The notes beneath the pieces are model-generated. The model made no database searches. It worked only from the letters and a program-made list of their open reading frames with translations, and had not been told where the DNA came from. Source: Bacillota bacterium (lineage in GTDB: Bacteria; Bacillota; Clostridia; Lachnospirales; Lachnospiraceae). Taken from it: DNA of 64,000 nt. The translations under genes and the position numbers were made by a program. Where the stretch lies: assembly GCA_023386815.1 (NCBI GenBank), contig JAEWIZ010000016.1:1-64000 (forward strand), given 5' to 3'. Below, in pieces: positions 17,836 through 26,287 of the stretch (position 1 is its first letter; each line of letters opens with the position of its first letter).

Positions 17836-18738
17836 CTATGCTGTCCGATAGAAGATATGATCTCCAATCGTTTTGTAGTTAGGATATCTTCTTTTAATAC
17901 TGCTCGAGCTATATTTATTGGTAAAGCAGAGATATTTGCCTATATTATTGGTTCCTTCTAATGCTGCTTTTGCTGCCTTGATTGCCTTTGTCATTGCTTC
18001 TCTCTCAGCCAATACGTTTTTTGTTCCAAACTTACCGGTATCGTATGCTTTTAGAGCGGAGGCTAATGGACTTAACCCTGTTTTCTTACTTTTTATTGTT
18101 ACAGAAAACTGTACTGCCCATTTACGATCATAGATTACTTCTTTCACTGTATTTACGTGGTAGTAGGCTTTACTATCCATCCGATTCAATACAACATTTG
18201 CAACAGCAAGCATCCCCTTATAGGATTGATTACCTGCCTCCGCATAAACCAGGGAGGATAATAATCTTAAATCTGATTTTGAATATCTTTCTTTTACCAC
18301 TGTTTTAGCAACAGTTTTAGTAGCTATTTTGCTGGTTGTCTTAGTAGTGGTTGTCTTTGCACTAGTATTTGAGGTAGTGCTAGACTCGGCTGCTATATCC
18401 TTCTCCTTAATTAATGCTGGGTTCTCTACTTCGTTCTCTACTGTAGCTTCTGAATTGTTTATTATGGCAACAGAACCATCTTTGATAAGAGCTTCCTCAT
18501 TGTTCCCACTAACAGTTCCGGTTGTCACGTCTAAATTTGTTGCTGCTGTTATTTCATCCTCTAAGATTACATTCAGGGAGTCTGTGCTATATTCCTGTAC
18601 CCCCATCACTTCCTGTACCTCATTTGCTGCTGCATATACGATTGCAGTGGATCCCAAAACACACAAAACCATAGCAGTCAGGAAAATAAACGCTTTCCTC
18701 AGATGACTGTTCCACTGTCTTTTATTTGTTAGCATCAT
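17836..18738 (-). CDS. SleB/CwlJ-type cell wall hydrolase
   Basis: A 300-residue secreted or membrane-tethered hydrolase. An N-terminal hydrophobic segment (about 15-35) is followed by a Thr/Lys-rich low-complexity linker. The Hydrolase_2 domain covers the last 130 residues: SDLRLLSSLVYAEAGNQSYK contains the catalytic Glu, MLAVANVVLNRM follows, and the domain ends KTIGDHIFYRTA. Such domains are lytic transglycosylases or amidases acting on cortex or wall peptidoglycan. Spore SleB usually carries a PG-binding domain, absent here, so a vegetative role is equally possible. The start is set by AGGAGA before two adjacent ATG codons. Monocistronic, with its own terminator. Confidence 0.88.
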   Translation of the reverse strand: MMLTNKRQWNSHLRKAFIFLTAMVLCVLGSTAIVYAAANEVQEVMGVQEYSTDSLNVILEDEITAATNLDVTTGTVSGNNEEALIKDGSVAIINNSEATVENEVENPALIKEKDIAAESSTTSNTSAKTTTTKTTSKIATKTVAKTVVKERYSKSDLRLLSSLVYAEAGNQSYKGMLAVANVVLNRMDSKAYYHVNTVKEVIYDRKWAVQFSVTIKSKKTGLSPLASALKAYDTGKFGTKNVLAEREAMTKAIKAAKAALEGTNNIGKYLCFTNKYSSSSIKRRYPNYKTIGDHIFYRTA

Positions 18739-18921
18739 ATAACATCTCCTATAACTATTAAGGTTTTCGTAATATTCATTACGTCTTTGTAACATTTACG
18801 TAATAATTATATCATATTTTCTTAATAAATCAACCCTAAATTCACGTTGCAATAGGACGGACAGTAATAATCATTCTCCAACGCCTGCTAATTGACGACA
18901 TTTATTTCACTATTTTAATAA

Positions 18922-18961
18922 AAGAAACATAGCATCAATCACTTGATAACCTATGTTTCTT
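18922..18961 (-). terminator. Terminator of the DUF3810 gene
   Basis: AAGAAACATAG (18922-18932) pairs with CTATGTTTCTT (18951-18961), and T-rich sequence follows on the minus strand. Confidence 0.75.
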
Positions 18962-18999
18962 CTAAAATTAATATTCCTTTATATCAGTTGTTTGATCTC

Positions 19000-20112
19000 T
19001 TAATTCTGTAAATGCTCCTGCCTATATTTTGCCAAGAGAAGATCTAACATGCGTCCATAGCTTTTCACACCATCTTCCTGGGCATTTGCTTTTAAGTAGG
19101 TATCATTAATGTTATTTGAAATGGTACTGACAGCTGTATCATCATACTGCTGCCAATATGCAGAATTCGCTCTAATATCCTTAATCACACCTTCCGAATA
19201 AATAGCTCTAATTGTAAAATATAAATCCGGGTTCTGTTCATACAAAGCATTACCCGCGATTACTAAGGCTAGCATGGTACTGCTGTAATTTAAGTCTGCA
19301 TGATCTGATTTCATACCTGCAAGATAAGCGATAAAGTTTGCTTCATCCTCTCTCATAAAACCCCGAAGGTGGGCTAGCTCATGGAGCATGGTAACCGGAA
19401 TATTATAATCCGGAATATCCATATTCACATTGGCTTCTGTTGTAAAGGGGAAGAAAATCCCTGTAATCTCTGTATAAGACATTAATTTTGACAAAAGAAT
19501 CGGCTTAGGTGCTGCATAGGCTCCTTCCAGAATCGGAAAATCTTTTGATAAACTGGTGAAGGCATCATCTGCTAATTTTGCTGTTTCATAACTACTTAAG
19601 GATAGTTGAAACACTCCCGCTTCATCTCTTGTGGTGGTTTTATCTCGAAGCTCATTTGCTTGTAATGCAAGGCTCTTTGTCAATGCATATAATTCATCTT
19701 CCGTAGACTCCTTAATCTCCAAGCCTGAATAGGTACTAAAGGTCGCGCGGTAATAGTTAATTCCCGCTAGTATCGTATATAAAAACAACACAATACTTAT
19801 AAGACACATTACATTTAAAATGCCTTTTATAAATGTTTGCTTTCTATCTTCCTTATGTCGAAGCATTTTTACAGCAAAGGATAGGATAGCACCAAAACAA
19901 AGAAAAGGAAGCATAACAATTATTATCTCTGCTATAGAAAAGGGAACCAGTCCAAATAACGTTGATATCGGCTGCGAAATCCATTTGTAGATATGCTTGG
20001 CATAAATTTCTTCAGCGAAATAACTACTACTTCTTGCCGCTAAAATTAATGCTACTGAAACTGGAATCAGCGGTAATATGAAACTACGTTTGTAAAATAA
20101 ATGCTTCTTCAT
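19000..20112 (-). CDS. DUF3810 family membrane protein, putative zinc metallopeptidase
   Basis: A 370-residue protein with three N-terminal membrane segments (about 12-30, 60-82 and 95-118) and a large soluble C-terminal part. A zinc-peptidase signature is visible as MLHELAHLRGFMREDEANFI near residue 245: HExxH followed 9-10 residues later by a Glu. DUF3810 proteins are common in clostridia and Bacteroidetes without a known substrate. The protease assignment rests only on this motif. It stands alone between two terminators. Confidence 0.82.
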   Translation of the reverse strand: MKKHLFYKRSFILPLIPVSVALILAARSSSYFAEEIYAKHIYKWISQPISTLFGLVPFSIAEIIIVMLPFLCFGAILSFAVKMLRHKEDRKQTFIKGILNVMCLISIVLFLYTILAGINYYRATFSTYSGLEIKESTEDELYALTKSLALQANELRDKTTTRDEAGVFQLSLSSYETAKLADDAFTSLSKDFPILEGAYAAPKPILLSKLMSYTEITGIFFPFTTEANVNMDIPDYNIPVTMLHELAHLRGFMREDEANFIAYLAGMKSDHADLNYSSTMLALVIAGNALYEQNPDLYFTIRAIYSEGVIKDIRANSAYWQQYDDTAVSTISNNINDTYLKANAQEDGVKSYGRMLDLLLAKYRQEHLQN

Positions 20113-20245
20113 AGTGTTGACCCCCGTAAAACCAGCTTATAGTTACCCCTACTTTATAGTAACACTATTCGACATCTCATGCAATATTACACTTGCATAC
20201 AGCCCTAGGAAAACGGAGTCAGATTTGCCTATTTTATGATAAAAA

Positions 20246-20275
20246 GGGCAGGTTTACCTAAAAAGGAACCTGCCC
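20246..20275 (-). terminator. Terminator of metNIQ
   Basis: GGGCAGGTT (20246-20254) pairs with AACCTGCCC (20267-20275). On the minus strand a T-run follows directly. Confidence 0.85.
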
Positions 20276-20326
20276 ATATTACATTGCATTTCGGTTATAT
20301 GCGATTTACTGATAGAAACCTAATCA

Positions 20327-21139
20327 CTAGAATTTTGGTACAACAGCACCTTGATAGGTGTCTTCGATATATTTTTTAACGGTATCACTTTGGAGAGCCG
20401 CAATCAACGCTTTGATATCTTCTCTGTTCTCGTTGCCTGCCTTAACTGCAATAATATTACCGTAAGTTTCAGCCGCTATCGAATCCTTATCTTCAAAAGC
20501 AATGGCATCCTTCGCTACATTTAATCCAGCCTCAATTGCATAATTTCCGTTGATAACTGCCATGTCTACATCCTCTAAAGAACGAGCCAGCTGAGCAGCT
20601 TCAATTTCAATAATTTCTATATTTTTTGGATTTTCTACAATATCATTTTTGGTTGCACTTAAGCCAGCATCTTCCTTTAACTTAATCAGACCGTTTGCCT
20701 CCAGTAACAATAGAGCTCTTGCTTCATTAGAAGCATCATTGGGAACTGCAATCTGTGCTCCATCCGTTAAAGCATCAAAGGAAGCACTTTTACCAGGATA
20801 GACTCCGTAGGGTTCATAATGGATAATACCTGCAGATACTAAATCAGTACCGTTTTCTTCATTAAACTGATCCAGATATGGCTGATGCTGAAAATAATTT
20901 GCATCCAAATCCTCACTGTCAAGTGCCAGGTTTGGTTGTACATAGTCCTGATATTCAACGATTTCAAGCTCATAGCCCTCTGCTTCCAGTATTGGTCTTG
21001 CTTGCTCCAAAATAACTGCATGCGGTGTGGTACTTGCCCCTACAACAATTTTCTTATCACCCTTGTCCTTCGTTCCGCAACCAGTAAGAGTTGCTCCAAC
21101 TAATGCCAACACTAATAATACAGCAATAATCTTCTTCAT
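20327..21139 (-). CDS. metQ: Methionine ABC transporter substrate-binding lipoprotein
   Basis: A 270-residue NlpA/MetQ family lipoprotein. The signal peptide ends in the lipobox LTGC near residue 20, so the mature protein is lipid-anchored outside the membrane. The binding domain reads KIVVGASTTPHAVILEQARP, ALDSEDLDANYFQHQPYLDQ and EPYGVYPGK, typical for D/L-methionine binding. The ATG at 21139 has AGGAGG just upstream. It is last in metN-metI-metQ and ends in a strong terminator. Confidence 0.95.
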   Translation of the reverse strand: MKKIIAVLLVLALVGATLTGCGTKDKGDKKIVVGASTTPHAVILEQARPILEAEGYELEIVEYQDYVQPNLALDSEDLDANYFQHQPYLDQFNEENGTDLVSAGIIHYEPYGVYPGKSASFDALTDGAQIAVPNDASNEARALLLLEANGLIKLKEDAGLSATKNDIVENPKNIEIIEIEAAQLARSLEDVDMAVINGNYAIEAGLNVAKDAIAFEDKDSIAAETYGNIIAVKAGNENREDIKALIAALQSDTVKKYIEDTYQGAVVPKF

Positions 21140-21171
21140 AATATCCTCCTTTTCCACAAGATGTGGTATTT

Positions 21172-21831
21172 TTATAAACGTTTATCTGTACGTTTCATCC
21201 AGTTCTCTCCGAACTCCTGAATTAATTGTACAATTAAAACCAATATAATAACTGTGATAATCATAATTCCTGTTTGGTATCTGTAATAACCATATCGGAT
21301 TGCGATATCACCTAAACCACCGCCACCAACAAAGCCAGCCATCGCAGAATAGCTTAAGATGGTTGTTACAGCAATTGCTGCACCAATAATCAGAGACGGC
21401 ATTGCCTCGGGTATTAACACCTTTAAAATGATATTCATTGGCGTTGCACCCATACTTTGGGCAGCTTCTATTACACCCTTATCCACCTCTTTTAATGAGG
21501 ATTCCACCAATCTTGCGATGTAGGGTGCGGAACCAATAATAAGGGGCGGTATCACTGCGGATGGCCCTAAGGTCGTGCCAAGAATGAATCTGGTAAATGG
21601 CATAACCGTAATCAATAAGATAATAAAAGGAATTGATCTGACGAAATTAACGATAACACCTAACACCTTATTTAGCGGTACAAAGGGTGCAATCCCGTCC
21701 TTATCTGTTACAACCAGCAGTACACCTAGTGGTAATCCAATTGCATAAGCAATCAATGAGGAAACTAAAGTCATATATAACGATTCCAGAATTCCCATAC
21801 CTAACATTTTAACAACTGCTTCACTGAACAT
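21172..21831 (-). CDS. metI: Methionine ABC transporter permease
   Basis: A 219-residue permease with five to six membrane segments. The EAA loop that contacts the ATPase is visible as EAAQSMGATPMNIILKVLIP near residue 140. It forms the membrane channel of the MetNIQ methionine importer. The start has GAGGAGG and overlaps the 3' end of metN by 11 bases, showing tight coupling. Confidence 0.95.
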   Translation of the reverse strand: MFSEAVVKMLGMGILESLYMTLVSSLIAYAIGLPLGVLLVVTDKDGIAPFVPLNKVLGVIVNFVRSIPFIILLITVMPFTRFILGTTLGPSAVIPPLIIGSAPYIARLVESSLKEVDKGVIEAAQSMGATPMNIILKVLIPEAMPSLIIGAAIAVTTILSYSAMAGFVGGGGLGDIAIRYGYYRYQTGIMIITVIILVLIVQLIQEFGENWMKRTDKRL

Positions 21832-22840
21832 CGCCCTTCACCTCCTCATATGGTATCTCATTGACGTTAAGATAGTTCATAATACGCTTTCTTCCTGTTT
21901 CATCATTTGGCAGCTGAATTACCATCTGTCCAAACGCCCGGCCATCAATATCCTTGGTATCAGCAAACAAAATATTAACCGGAGTTTTACACTCCAAAAC
22001 CATATTTGCAATAACCGGTTCAAAGGAAGTTCTTCCATCAAAGATAATACGGCACTTATGCTCCCCTTCAAAGGTATCAATGTGTGTCTCCCCTGAAAAT
22101 ACAAGCTGCTTTGCAATCTTAGATTTCGGTCGAACAAATACTTCCTCTACGTCTCCCAATTCCGCTATATGGCTTTGATCGATAATAGCCACACGGTGGC
22201 AGATTTCTTCGATAACACTCATCTCATGTGTAATAACTATCACGGTGATTCCAAGCCTTTGGTTAATTTCCTTTAACAGACTAAGTATAGAACGGGTTGT
22301 GGTGGGATCCAGAGCACTGGTGGCCTCATCGCAAAGTAACACCTTAGGGTTGGTGGCTAAGGCTCTGGCAATTGCAACACGTTGCTTCTGTCCACCGGAT
22401 AACTGCGATGGATAGGATTTGGCTTTATCAGCCAGCCCAACGATCTCCAGAAGTTCCAGTGCACGCTTTTTGGCCTCTTTCTTGGGCACTCCTGCGATCT
22501 CCAAAGGGAAACAGATATTTTGGAGTGCATTCCTTTGCATCAGCAGATTGAATTGCTGAAAGATCATACCCATGGATTGTCTTGCTTTTAATAAATCTCT
22601 TTCAGAAAGAGACCCTAAATCAGCCCCATCAAATATTACTGAGCCTGATGTTGGCTTCTCCAGGAAATTAATACAACGAACCAAAGTACTCTTACCTGCA
22701 CCACTAAGTCCGATAATACCAAAGATTTCACCTTGATGAATGGTTAAATTAATATCATCTAGTGCTTTTACTACATTGTTTTTGCTTTGAAATACCTTGC
22801 CCAATCCCACAAGCTGAACAATCGGATATTCATTTTTCAT
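21821..22840 (-). CDS. metN: Methionine ABC transporter ATP-binding protein
   Basis: A 339-residue ATPase. Walker A is GLSGAGKST near residue 46, the signature LSGGQKQRVAIARAL and Walker B VLLCDEATSALD. The C-terminal NIL domain (about 265-339, EHKCRIIFDGRTSFEPVI) is the regulatory domain that senses internal methionine and inhibits transport. The start at 22840 is set by GGAGGTGGGTCATG. First structural gene of metNIQ, downstream of a leader with a Met-rich ORF and terminator. No S-box or T-box signature is seen in the leader. Confidence 0.96.
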   Translation of the reverse strand: MKNEYPIVQLVGLGKVFQSKNNVVKALDDINLTIHQGEIFGIIGLSGAGKSTLVRCINFLEKPTSGSVIFDGADLGSLSERDLLKARQSMGMIFQQFNLLMQRNALQNICFPLEIAGVPKKEAKKRALELLEIVGLADKAKSYPSQLSGGQKQRVAIARALATNPKVLLCDEATSALDPTTTRSILSLLKEINQRLGITVIVITHEMSVIEEICHRVAIIDQSHIAELGDVEEVFVRPKSKIAKQLVFSGETHIDTFEGEHKCRIIFDGRTSFEPVIANMVLECKTPVNILFADTKDIDGRAFGQMVIQLPNDETGRKRIMNYLNVNEIPYEEVKGDVQ

Positions 22841-22964
22841 GACCCACCTCCACGTAGATTCCAAACCTTATTCCATTTACTTTTCGTAACTTCTGTCTTA
22901 ACGGTTCCTAATATGTCTGCTATTATTTCCGCTGCTCTACCATGTCAATTATCTGCTAATTCGC

Positions 22965-22998
22965 AAAAAAAGCAGGACAGCCTCGATAAGCTTCCTGC
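22965..22998 (-). terminator. Leader terminator (attenuator) upstream of metN
   Basis: On the minus strand GCAGGA-AGC pairs with GCT-G-TCCTGC, a 9-bp stem with one bulge, followed directly by seven T residues (plus 22965-22971). It sits between the Met-rich leader ORF and metN, 125 bases before the metN start, where it would cut the transcript short. Confidence 0.85.
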
Positions 22999-23026
22999 AT
23001 ATATATCATCATTCATTCGGAGCAAA

Positions 23027-23143
23027 TTAACTCTCCTTGTGCATCATGAAAACATCACATTCACTTATCATGTAAATATGGGACTTTGGCATGCTGCACA
23101 TACCGCACATATTAAAACACATTGCTTTGAATGATGTTCTCAT
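23027..23143 (-). CDS. Met-rich leader peptide of metNIQ (38 aa)
   Basis: A 38-codon frame with 8 Met and 4 Cys, dense around residues 8-18 (MCFNMCGMCSM), and a further Met at 25, 33 and 34. AAAGGAA lies 8 bases before its ATG, and a consensus promoter lies about 50 bases upstream. The stop is 28 bases before the attenuator stem. A run of codons for the transported amino acid ahead of a terminator is the classic layout for ribosome-mediated transcription attenuation. Within the ORF TGTGCAGCAT (plus 23091-23100) can pair with ATGATGCACA (plus 23038-23047, 9 of 10), a possible pause hairpin. Confidence 0.7.
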   Translation of the reverse strand: MRTSFKAMCFNMCGMCSMPKSHIYMISECDVFMMHKES

Positions 23144-23195
23144 AATAATTTCCTTTCGCAAATTCCGATTATTTTTCGTCTTTCTTAATGTCGAT

Positions 23196-23225
23196 AGTAT
23201 ACTCTAGCACCAGCACCTTTGTCAA
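23196..23225 (-). promoter_or_regulatory. Promoter of the metNIQ leader transcript
   Basis: On the minus strand consensus TTGACA (plus 23220-23225), an 18-base spacer and TATACT (plus 23196-23201). Confidence 0.8.
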
Positions 23226-23290
23226 CGATTTTTTCACATTAAAATTGCATCAATGTACTCCATTAAAATTCAGGCTTAGTATGATAGTTA

Positions 23291-24157
23291 CTATTCACCT
23301 AATAACAAGGGAGAATTCGGATTATGCCTATGATAATTCTGCAATATGGACTTATCACTATGGTTAGCATAGCAATAGACACAGCCATGCTTGCAGGTAT
23401 TATAAACTCCAATATCAACACTTTGAATACAACTGCAGCCTAATCTTTGATTCCGATCAGGCTTCTCTTGAATTAAATGTCCGCATATACTCTGGATAAG
23501 CTCTTTGTCAATGCAAGCAGCGGATCGAATACCCGTCTCAATTAGGTTCTCCTCACAGCAGGCTTTAAGTTCTATCCCATATTGGTTACCGATCTCTACA
23601 AGTTCTCTTGTTAACTCCTGCATCTGAAGCTGCGAAATTGGCAAGACCACCCGTTCCTTTACTTCCTTACTGAGCTTTTTATAGGTATCGCAGAAACTAA
23701 TTTCGCAAACCTTGACCCAGCCCTCTAAGTCACGGCATAGTTGCCTAAAATTTTCTATATGGTATTGGATCGTAAGGTCCCTGTTTATTATGATGGGGTC
23801 ATAACGCCATATCATCCGTTCTCGCCCTATCCTTTTCGAGAGCTCTTGAAAGGTTTTCACCAGCTCCTTCTTCTCCCTGATATGCTTTTCTATCTCCTTC
23901 CCATATGGGGTCAGGGTATATTGAAAATAATATTTATATCCCATACTTTCTATCTGTGGCAAATACTTCATTAAATTCAAAGGATCCTTCGTCCAAAATA
24001 CAATGCAATCAATATTGTTCGGATTTAACTCAATGTTGCGGATCTGATGATAGTTCATTGGATTTCTAGTTAAAACATACCCTTCCTTTAGACGGTTCAT
24101 GAACCATTCGGAGTAATAGCTTGGAATATCTGTTCGCCTGGAAACCGACAGAATCAT
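23291..24157 (-). CDS. DUF1848 family protein with C-terminal Cys cluster
   Basis: A 288-residue protein. It starts ILSVSRRTDIPSYYSEWF, the hallmark of DUF1848, followed by VLTRNPMNYHQIRNIELNP. A C-terminal CxxxCxxC (CKHGCVYC, about residues 254-261) preceded by GCSC suggests an iron-sulfur cluster. The spacing equals the radical SAM motif, though at the opposite end of the protein from classical enzymes. DUF1848 is widespread in anaerobes and has no firmly known function. AAGGTG precedes the ATG. Not obviously in an operon. Confidence 0.85.
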   Translation of the reverse strand: MILSVSRRTDIPSYYSEWFMNRLKEGYVLTRNPMNYHQIRNIELNPNNIDCIVFWTKDPLNLMKYLPQIESMGYKYYFQYTLTPYGKEIEKHIREKKELVKTFQELSKRIGRERMIWRYDPIIINRDLTIQYHIENFRQLCRDLEGWVKVCEISFCDTYKKLSKEVKERVVLPISQLQMQELTRELVEIGNQYGIELKACCEENLIETGIRSAACIDKELIQSICGHLIQEKPDRNQRLGCSCIQSVDIGVYNTCKHGCVYCYANHSDKSILQNYHRHNPNSPLLLGE

Positions 24158-24223
24158 AGAATCACCTTGAATCCTTTCTGGCTAACCTCACCTGTTTCGT
24201 TGCAAAATTATAAAACACGATTA

Positions 24224-24919
24224 TTAGTTATGTTCCATAGCGAGCCTAGATGCTCTAATTGCATGGATATAAGCTGTATCGAATAAAGGAATCTTTGTAT
24301 CTTCCTGCTTTATTAACAGTCCAATCTCGGTGCATCCAAGAATAATGCCTTCTGCTCCTCTATCGGCTAAATACTGAATGATTCTGATAAACTCCGCTTT
24401 TGATTCTTCAGATATAATTCCCATACAGAGCTCCTTATAAATAACAGAATTGATGAACTCCATATCCTCTGCCTCTGGTACGAGAACTTGAAGGCCACGC
24501 TCTAATAATTTTGACTTATAAAAATCCTGCTGCATGGTATATTTGGTTCCCAGCAGCGCCACCTGGCTTATATTGTTAATAAATAACTCATCCGCGGTTG
24601 CCTCCGCGATATGTAGTATTGGTATGGTTATTCTATTTTGAATCTGGTCTACTACCTTATGCATTGTATTCGTACAGATTATAATGAAGTCTGCCCCTGC
24701 TTTTTGTAGATTACCTGCTGCTTCAGCCAGAATGTCACCGCACTTTTCCCATTCTCCCTTAGCCTGCCCTTGCTCAATTTCATGAAAATCCACGCTGTAT
24801 AAGATACATTTTGCCGAATGAAAGCCTCCCAGAGTTTCCTTCACAGCTTCGTTGATCAGTTTATAATAGGTTACTGTACTCTCCCAGCTCATTCCACCAA
24901 TCATTCCAATTGTTTTCAT
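24224..24919 (-). CDS. Aspartate/glutamate racemase family protein
   Basis: A 231-residue cofactor-independent amino acid racemase. The N-terminus IGMIGGMSWESTVTYYKLIN is typical of aspartate racemases. The two catalytic Cys are in IIICTNTMHKV near residue 82 and IILGCTEIGLL near residue 193. It would interconvert L- and D-aspartate or a related amino acid for wall or D-amino acid metabolism. Broad-specificity relatives exist, so the exact substrate is not certain. Confidence 0.88.
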   Translation of the reverse strand: MKTIGMIGGMSWESTVTYYKLINEAVKETLGGFHSAKCILYSVDFHEIEQGQAKGEWEKCGDILAEAAGNLQKAGADFIIICTNTMHKVVDQIQNRITIPILHIAEATADELFINNISQVALLGTKYTMQQDFYKSKLLERGLQVLVPEAEDMEFINSVIYKELCMGIISEESKAEFIRIIQYLADRGAEGIILGCTEIGLLIKQEDTKIPLFDTAYIHAIRASRLAMEHN

Positions 24920-25272
24920 CTCTTATACCCATGCCCTTTCGATATTTATGTATTAATGAACCATTAACCAACAAAGCTAAATCATCTTCCCAGTATCTTA
25001 CTATAAATTTCTTGATTTATAAAGTTTATCAAAGATATGAAACTGCTGCAACCGAATTTTACCTTCCTACTATCTACTAAAAGGTATTGAACAGTTAAAC
25101 TCAATCAATCAAGCACCATCAGTGTGTGGTTTTCAAAGATTGCCTAACAATAAAAAAACACGCTTGAAAGAATCAACCGTGTATTTATAAACAATATTAT
25201 GTTTCTTTTTCATCGAGTGAATCAAGGGTGTCCTTCCTTCAAGAAATAAACTTACCCCTAAAATTAAAAAAG
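24920..25272. other. Gene-free stretch before the tRNA pair
   Basis: No coding frame, repeat or named RNA is evident. The T-rich sequence just 3' of tRNA-Pro on the minus strand may end the tRNA transcript. Confidence 0.5.
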
Positions 25273-25347
25273 TCGAGGTGACAGGATTTGAACCTGCGGC
25301 CTCTACGTCCCTAACGTAGCGCTCTAGCCAAGCTGAGCCACACCTCG
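25273..25347 (-). tRNA. tRNA-Pro (anticodon AGG)
   Basis: A 75-base cloverleaf. Acceptor CGAGGTG/CACCTCG with discriminator A, D-arm GCTC/GAGC, anticodon stem CTACG/CGTAG with loop TTAGGGA (anticodon AGG) and T-arm GCAGG-TTCAAAT-CCTGT. C1-G72 plus A73 are the known proline identity elements. CCA is not encoded. Confidence 0.92.
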
Positions 25348-25381
25348 ATATTGCTAACTTAACCATTCATTTTGATTATCA

Positions 25382-25454
25382 AGCTGTTGAGCGGACTTGA
25401 ACCGCCGACCTCTTCATTACCAATGAAGTGCTCTACCATCTGAGCTACAACAGC
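25382..25454 (-). tRNA. tRNA-Thr (anticodon GGT)
   Basis: A 73-base cloverleaf. Acceptor GCTGTTG/CAACAGC with discriminator T, D-arm GCTC/GAGC, anticodon stem CTTCA/TGAAG with loop TTGGTAA (anticodon GGT) and T-arm GGCGG-TTCAAGT-CCGCT. CCA is not encoded. It is upstream of tRNA-Pro and probably cotranscribed. Confidence 0.95.
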
Positions 25455-25540
25455 AAGTATGTGTTCTACATACATGTATGTGTAATTCGAATCAGTGATA
25501 CCTATTACACCGTAAGGTTTTGTCACTGCAAAAGTGATTG

Positions 25541-26173
25541 CTATATCACTTTGAGTACCTGGTTGAGCTTCGTCTTAATTCTGGTCAATGCATTATCGAT
25601 TGTCTTTGGTTCTTTGTTCAATACCTCTGCAATCTGGACATATTTTAAGTCCTGCATATACAAGTTAAGGACTTGCTTCTCTAGCTCACTCAGACGCCTT
25701 ACAAGTTCATATTCTATCATACTAGTATTCTCTTTGTCAATAACTAATTCTTCTGGATTTGACATATTTTTTTGAAAAATTATGTCAACCAATTCTTCCT
25801 TTTCGTCTGAGTCGCTATTTTCACTGTAGGCAGGGGTATAGATGGAGATATAATTATTCAACGGAATGTTCTTTTTACGGTTGGAGGCTTTGATTGCGCT
25901 ATAGATCTGTCTGGAGACGCATAGGTCTGCAAAATTAAAGAAGGAATTGTCTTTATTCGGCTGATAATCACGAATAGCCTTATATAAGCCAATCATTCCT
26001 TCCTGGATTAGATCATCCTTATCCCCACCGATAAGAAATAAAGCTTTTGCTTTACTTCTTACCAGATATTTATATTTCTCCATCAGATAGTCGATAGCAG
26101 GCTGCTCTCCCTGATGAATCCTGTTTACAATCTCTTCATCTGATATAGCATCATATTTGACTACGGATTTCAT
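25541..26173 (-). CDS. sigH: RNA polymerase sporulation sigma factor SigH
   Basis: A 210-residue sigma-70 family factor. Region 2 reads YKYLVRSKAKALFLIGGDKD followed by DLIQEGMIGLYKAIRDYQP, then SFFNFADLCVSRQI and KKNIPLNNYISI, closely matching Spo0H/SigH. Region 4 is the C-terminal helix-turn-helix YVQIAEVLNKEPKTIDNAL. SigH directs early sporulation and transition-phase genes. The rlmB gene directly upstream matches the neighbourhood seen in Bacillus. The start at 26173 is chosen for GGAGG five bases upstream. An in-frame extension to 26251 lacks a ribosome site. Confidence 0.93.
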   Translation of the reverse strand: MKSVVKYDAISDEEIVNRIHQGEQPAIDYLMEKYKYLVRSKAKALFLIGGDKDDLIQEGMIGLYKAIRDYQPNKDNSFFNFADLCVSRQIYSAIKASNRKKNIPLNNYISIYTPAYSENSDSDEKEELVDIIFQKNMSNPEELVIDKENTSMIEYELVRRLSELEKQVLNLYMQDLKYVQIAEVLNKEPKTIDNALTRIKTKLNQVLKVI

Positions 26174-26287
26174 TCCATCCTCCACCCTACTACTTAAATT
26201 TATTATGCCTAGTTTCATCCTAATAAAATAACCTATGTTCCTATCTGGCAAACTTCCATTAGAAACCCTATCTTGTCCAATAACGAA

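Noticed and set aside
23027..23143. CxxxCxxC in the 38-residue Met-rich peptide as a radical SAM motif
   Set aside because: The peptide is far too short for a radical SAM enzyme. The position before a terminator and the Met excess fit a leader peptide better.
22841..23200. S-box or T-box riboswitch before metN
   Set aside because: The conserved S-box core and the T-box GGTGG motif are absent on the minus strand.
25133..25366. Open frame of 77 codons on the minus strand
   Set aside because: It covers the tRNA-Pro gene and its codons come from the tRNA sequence.
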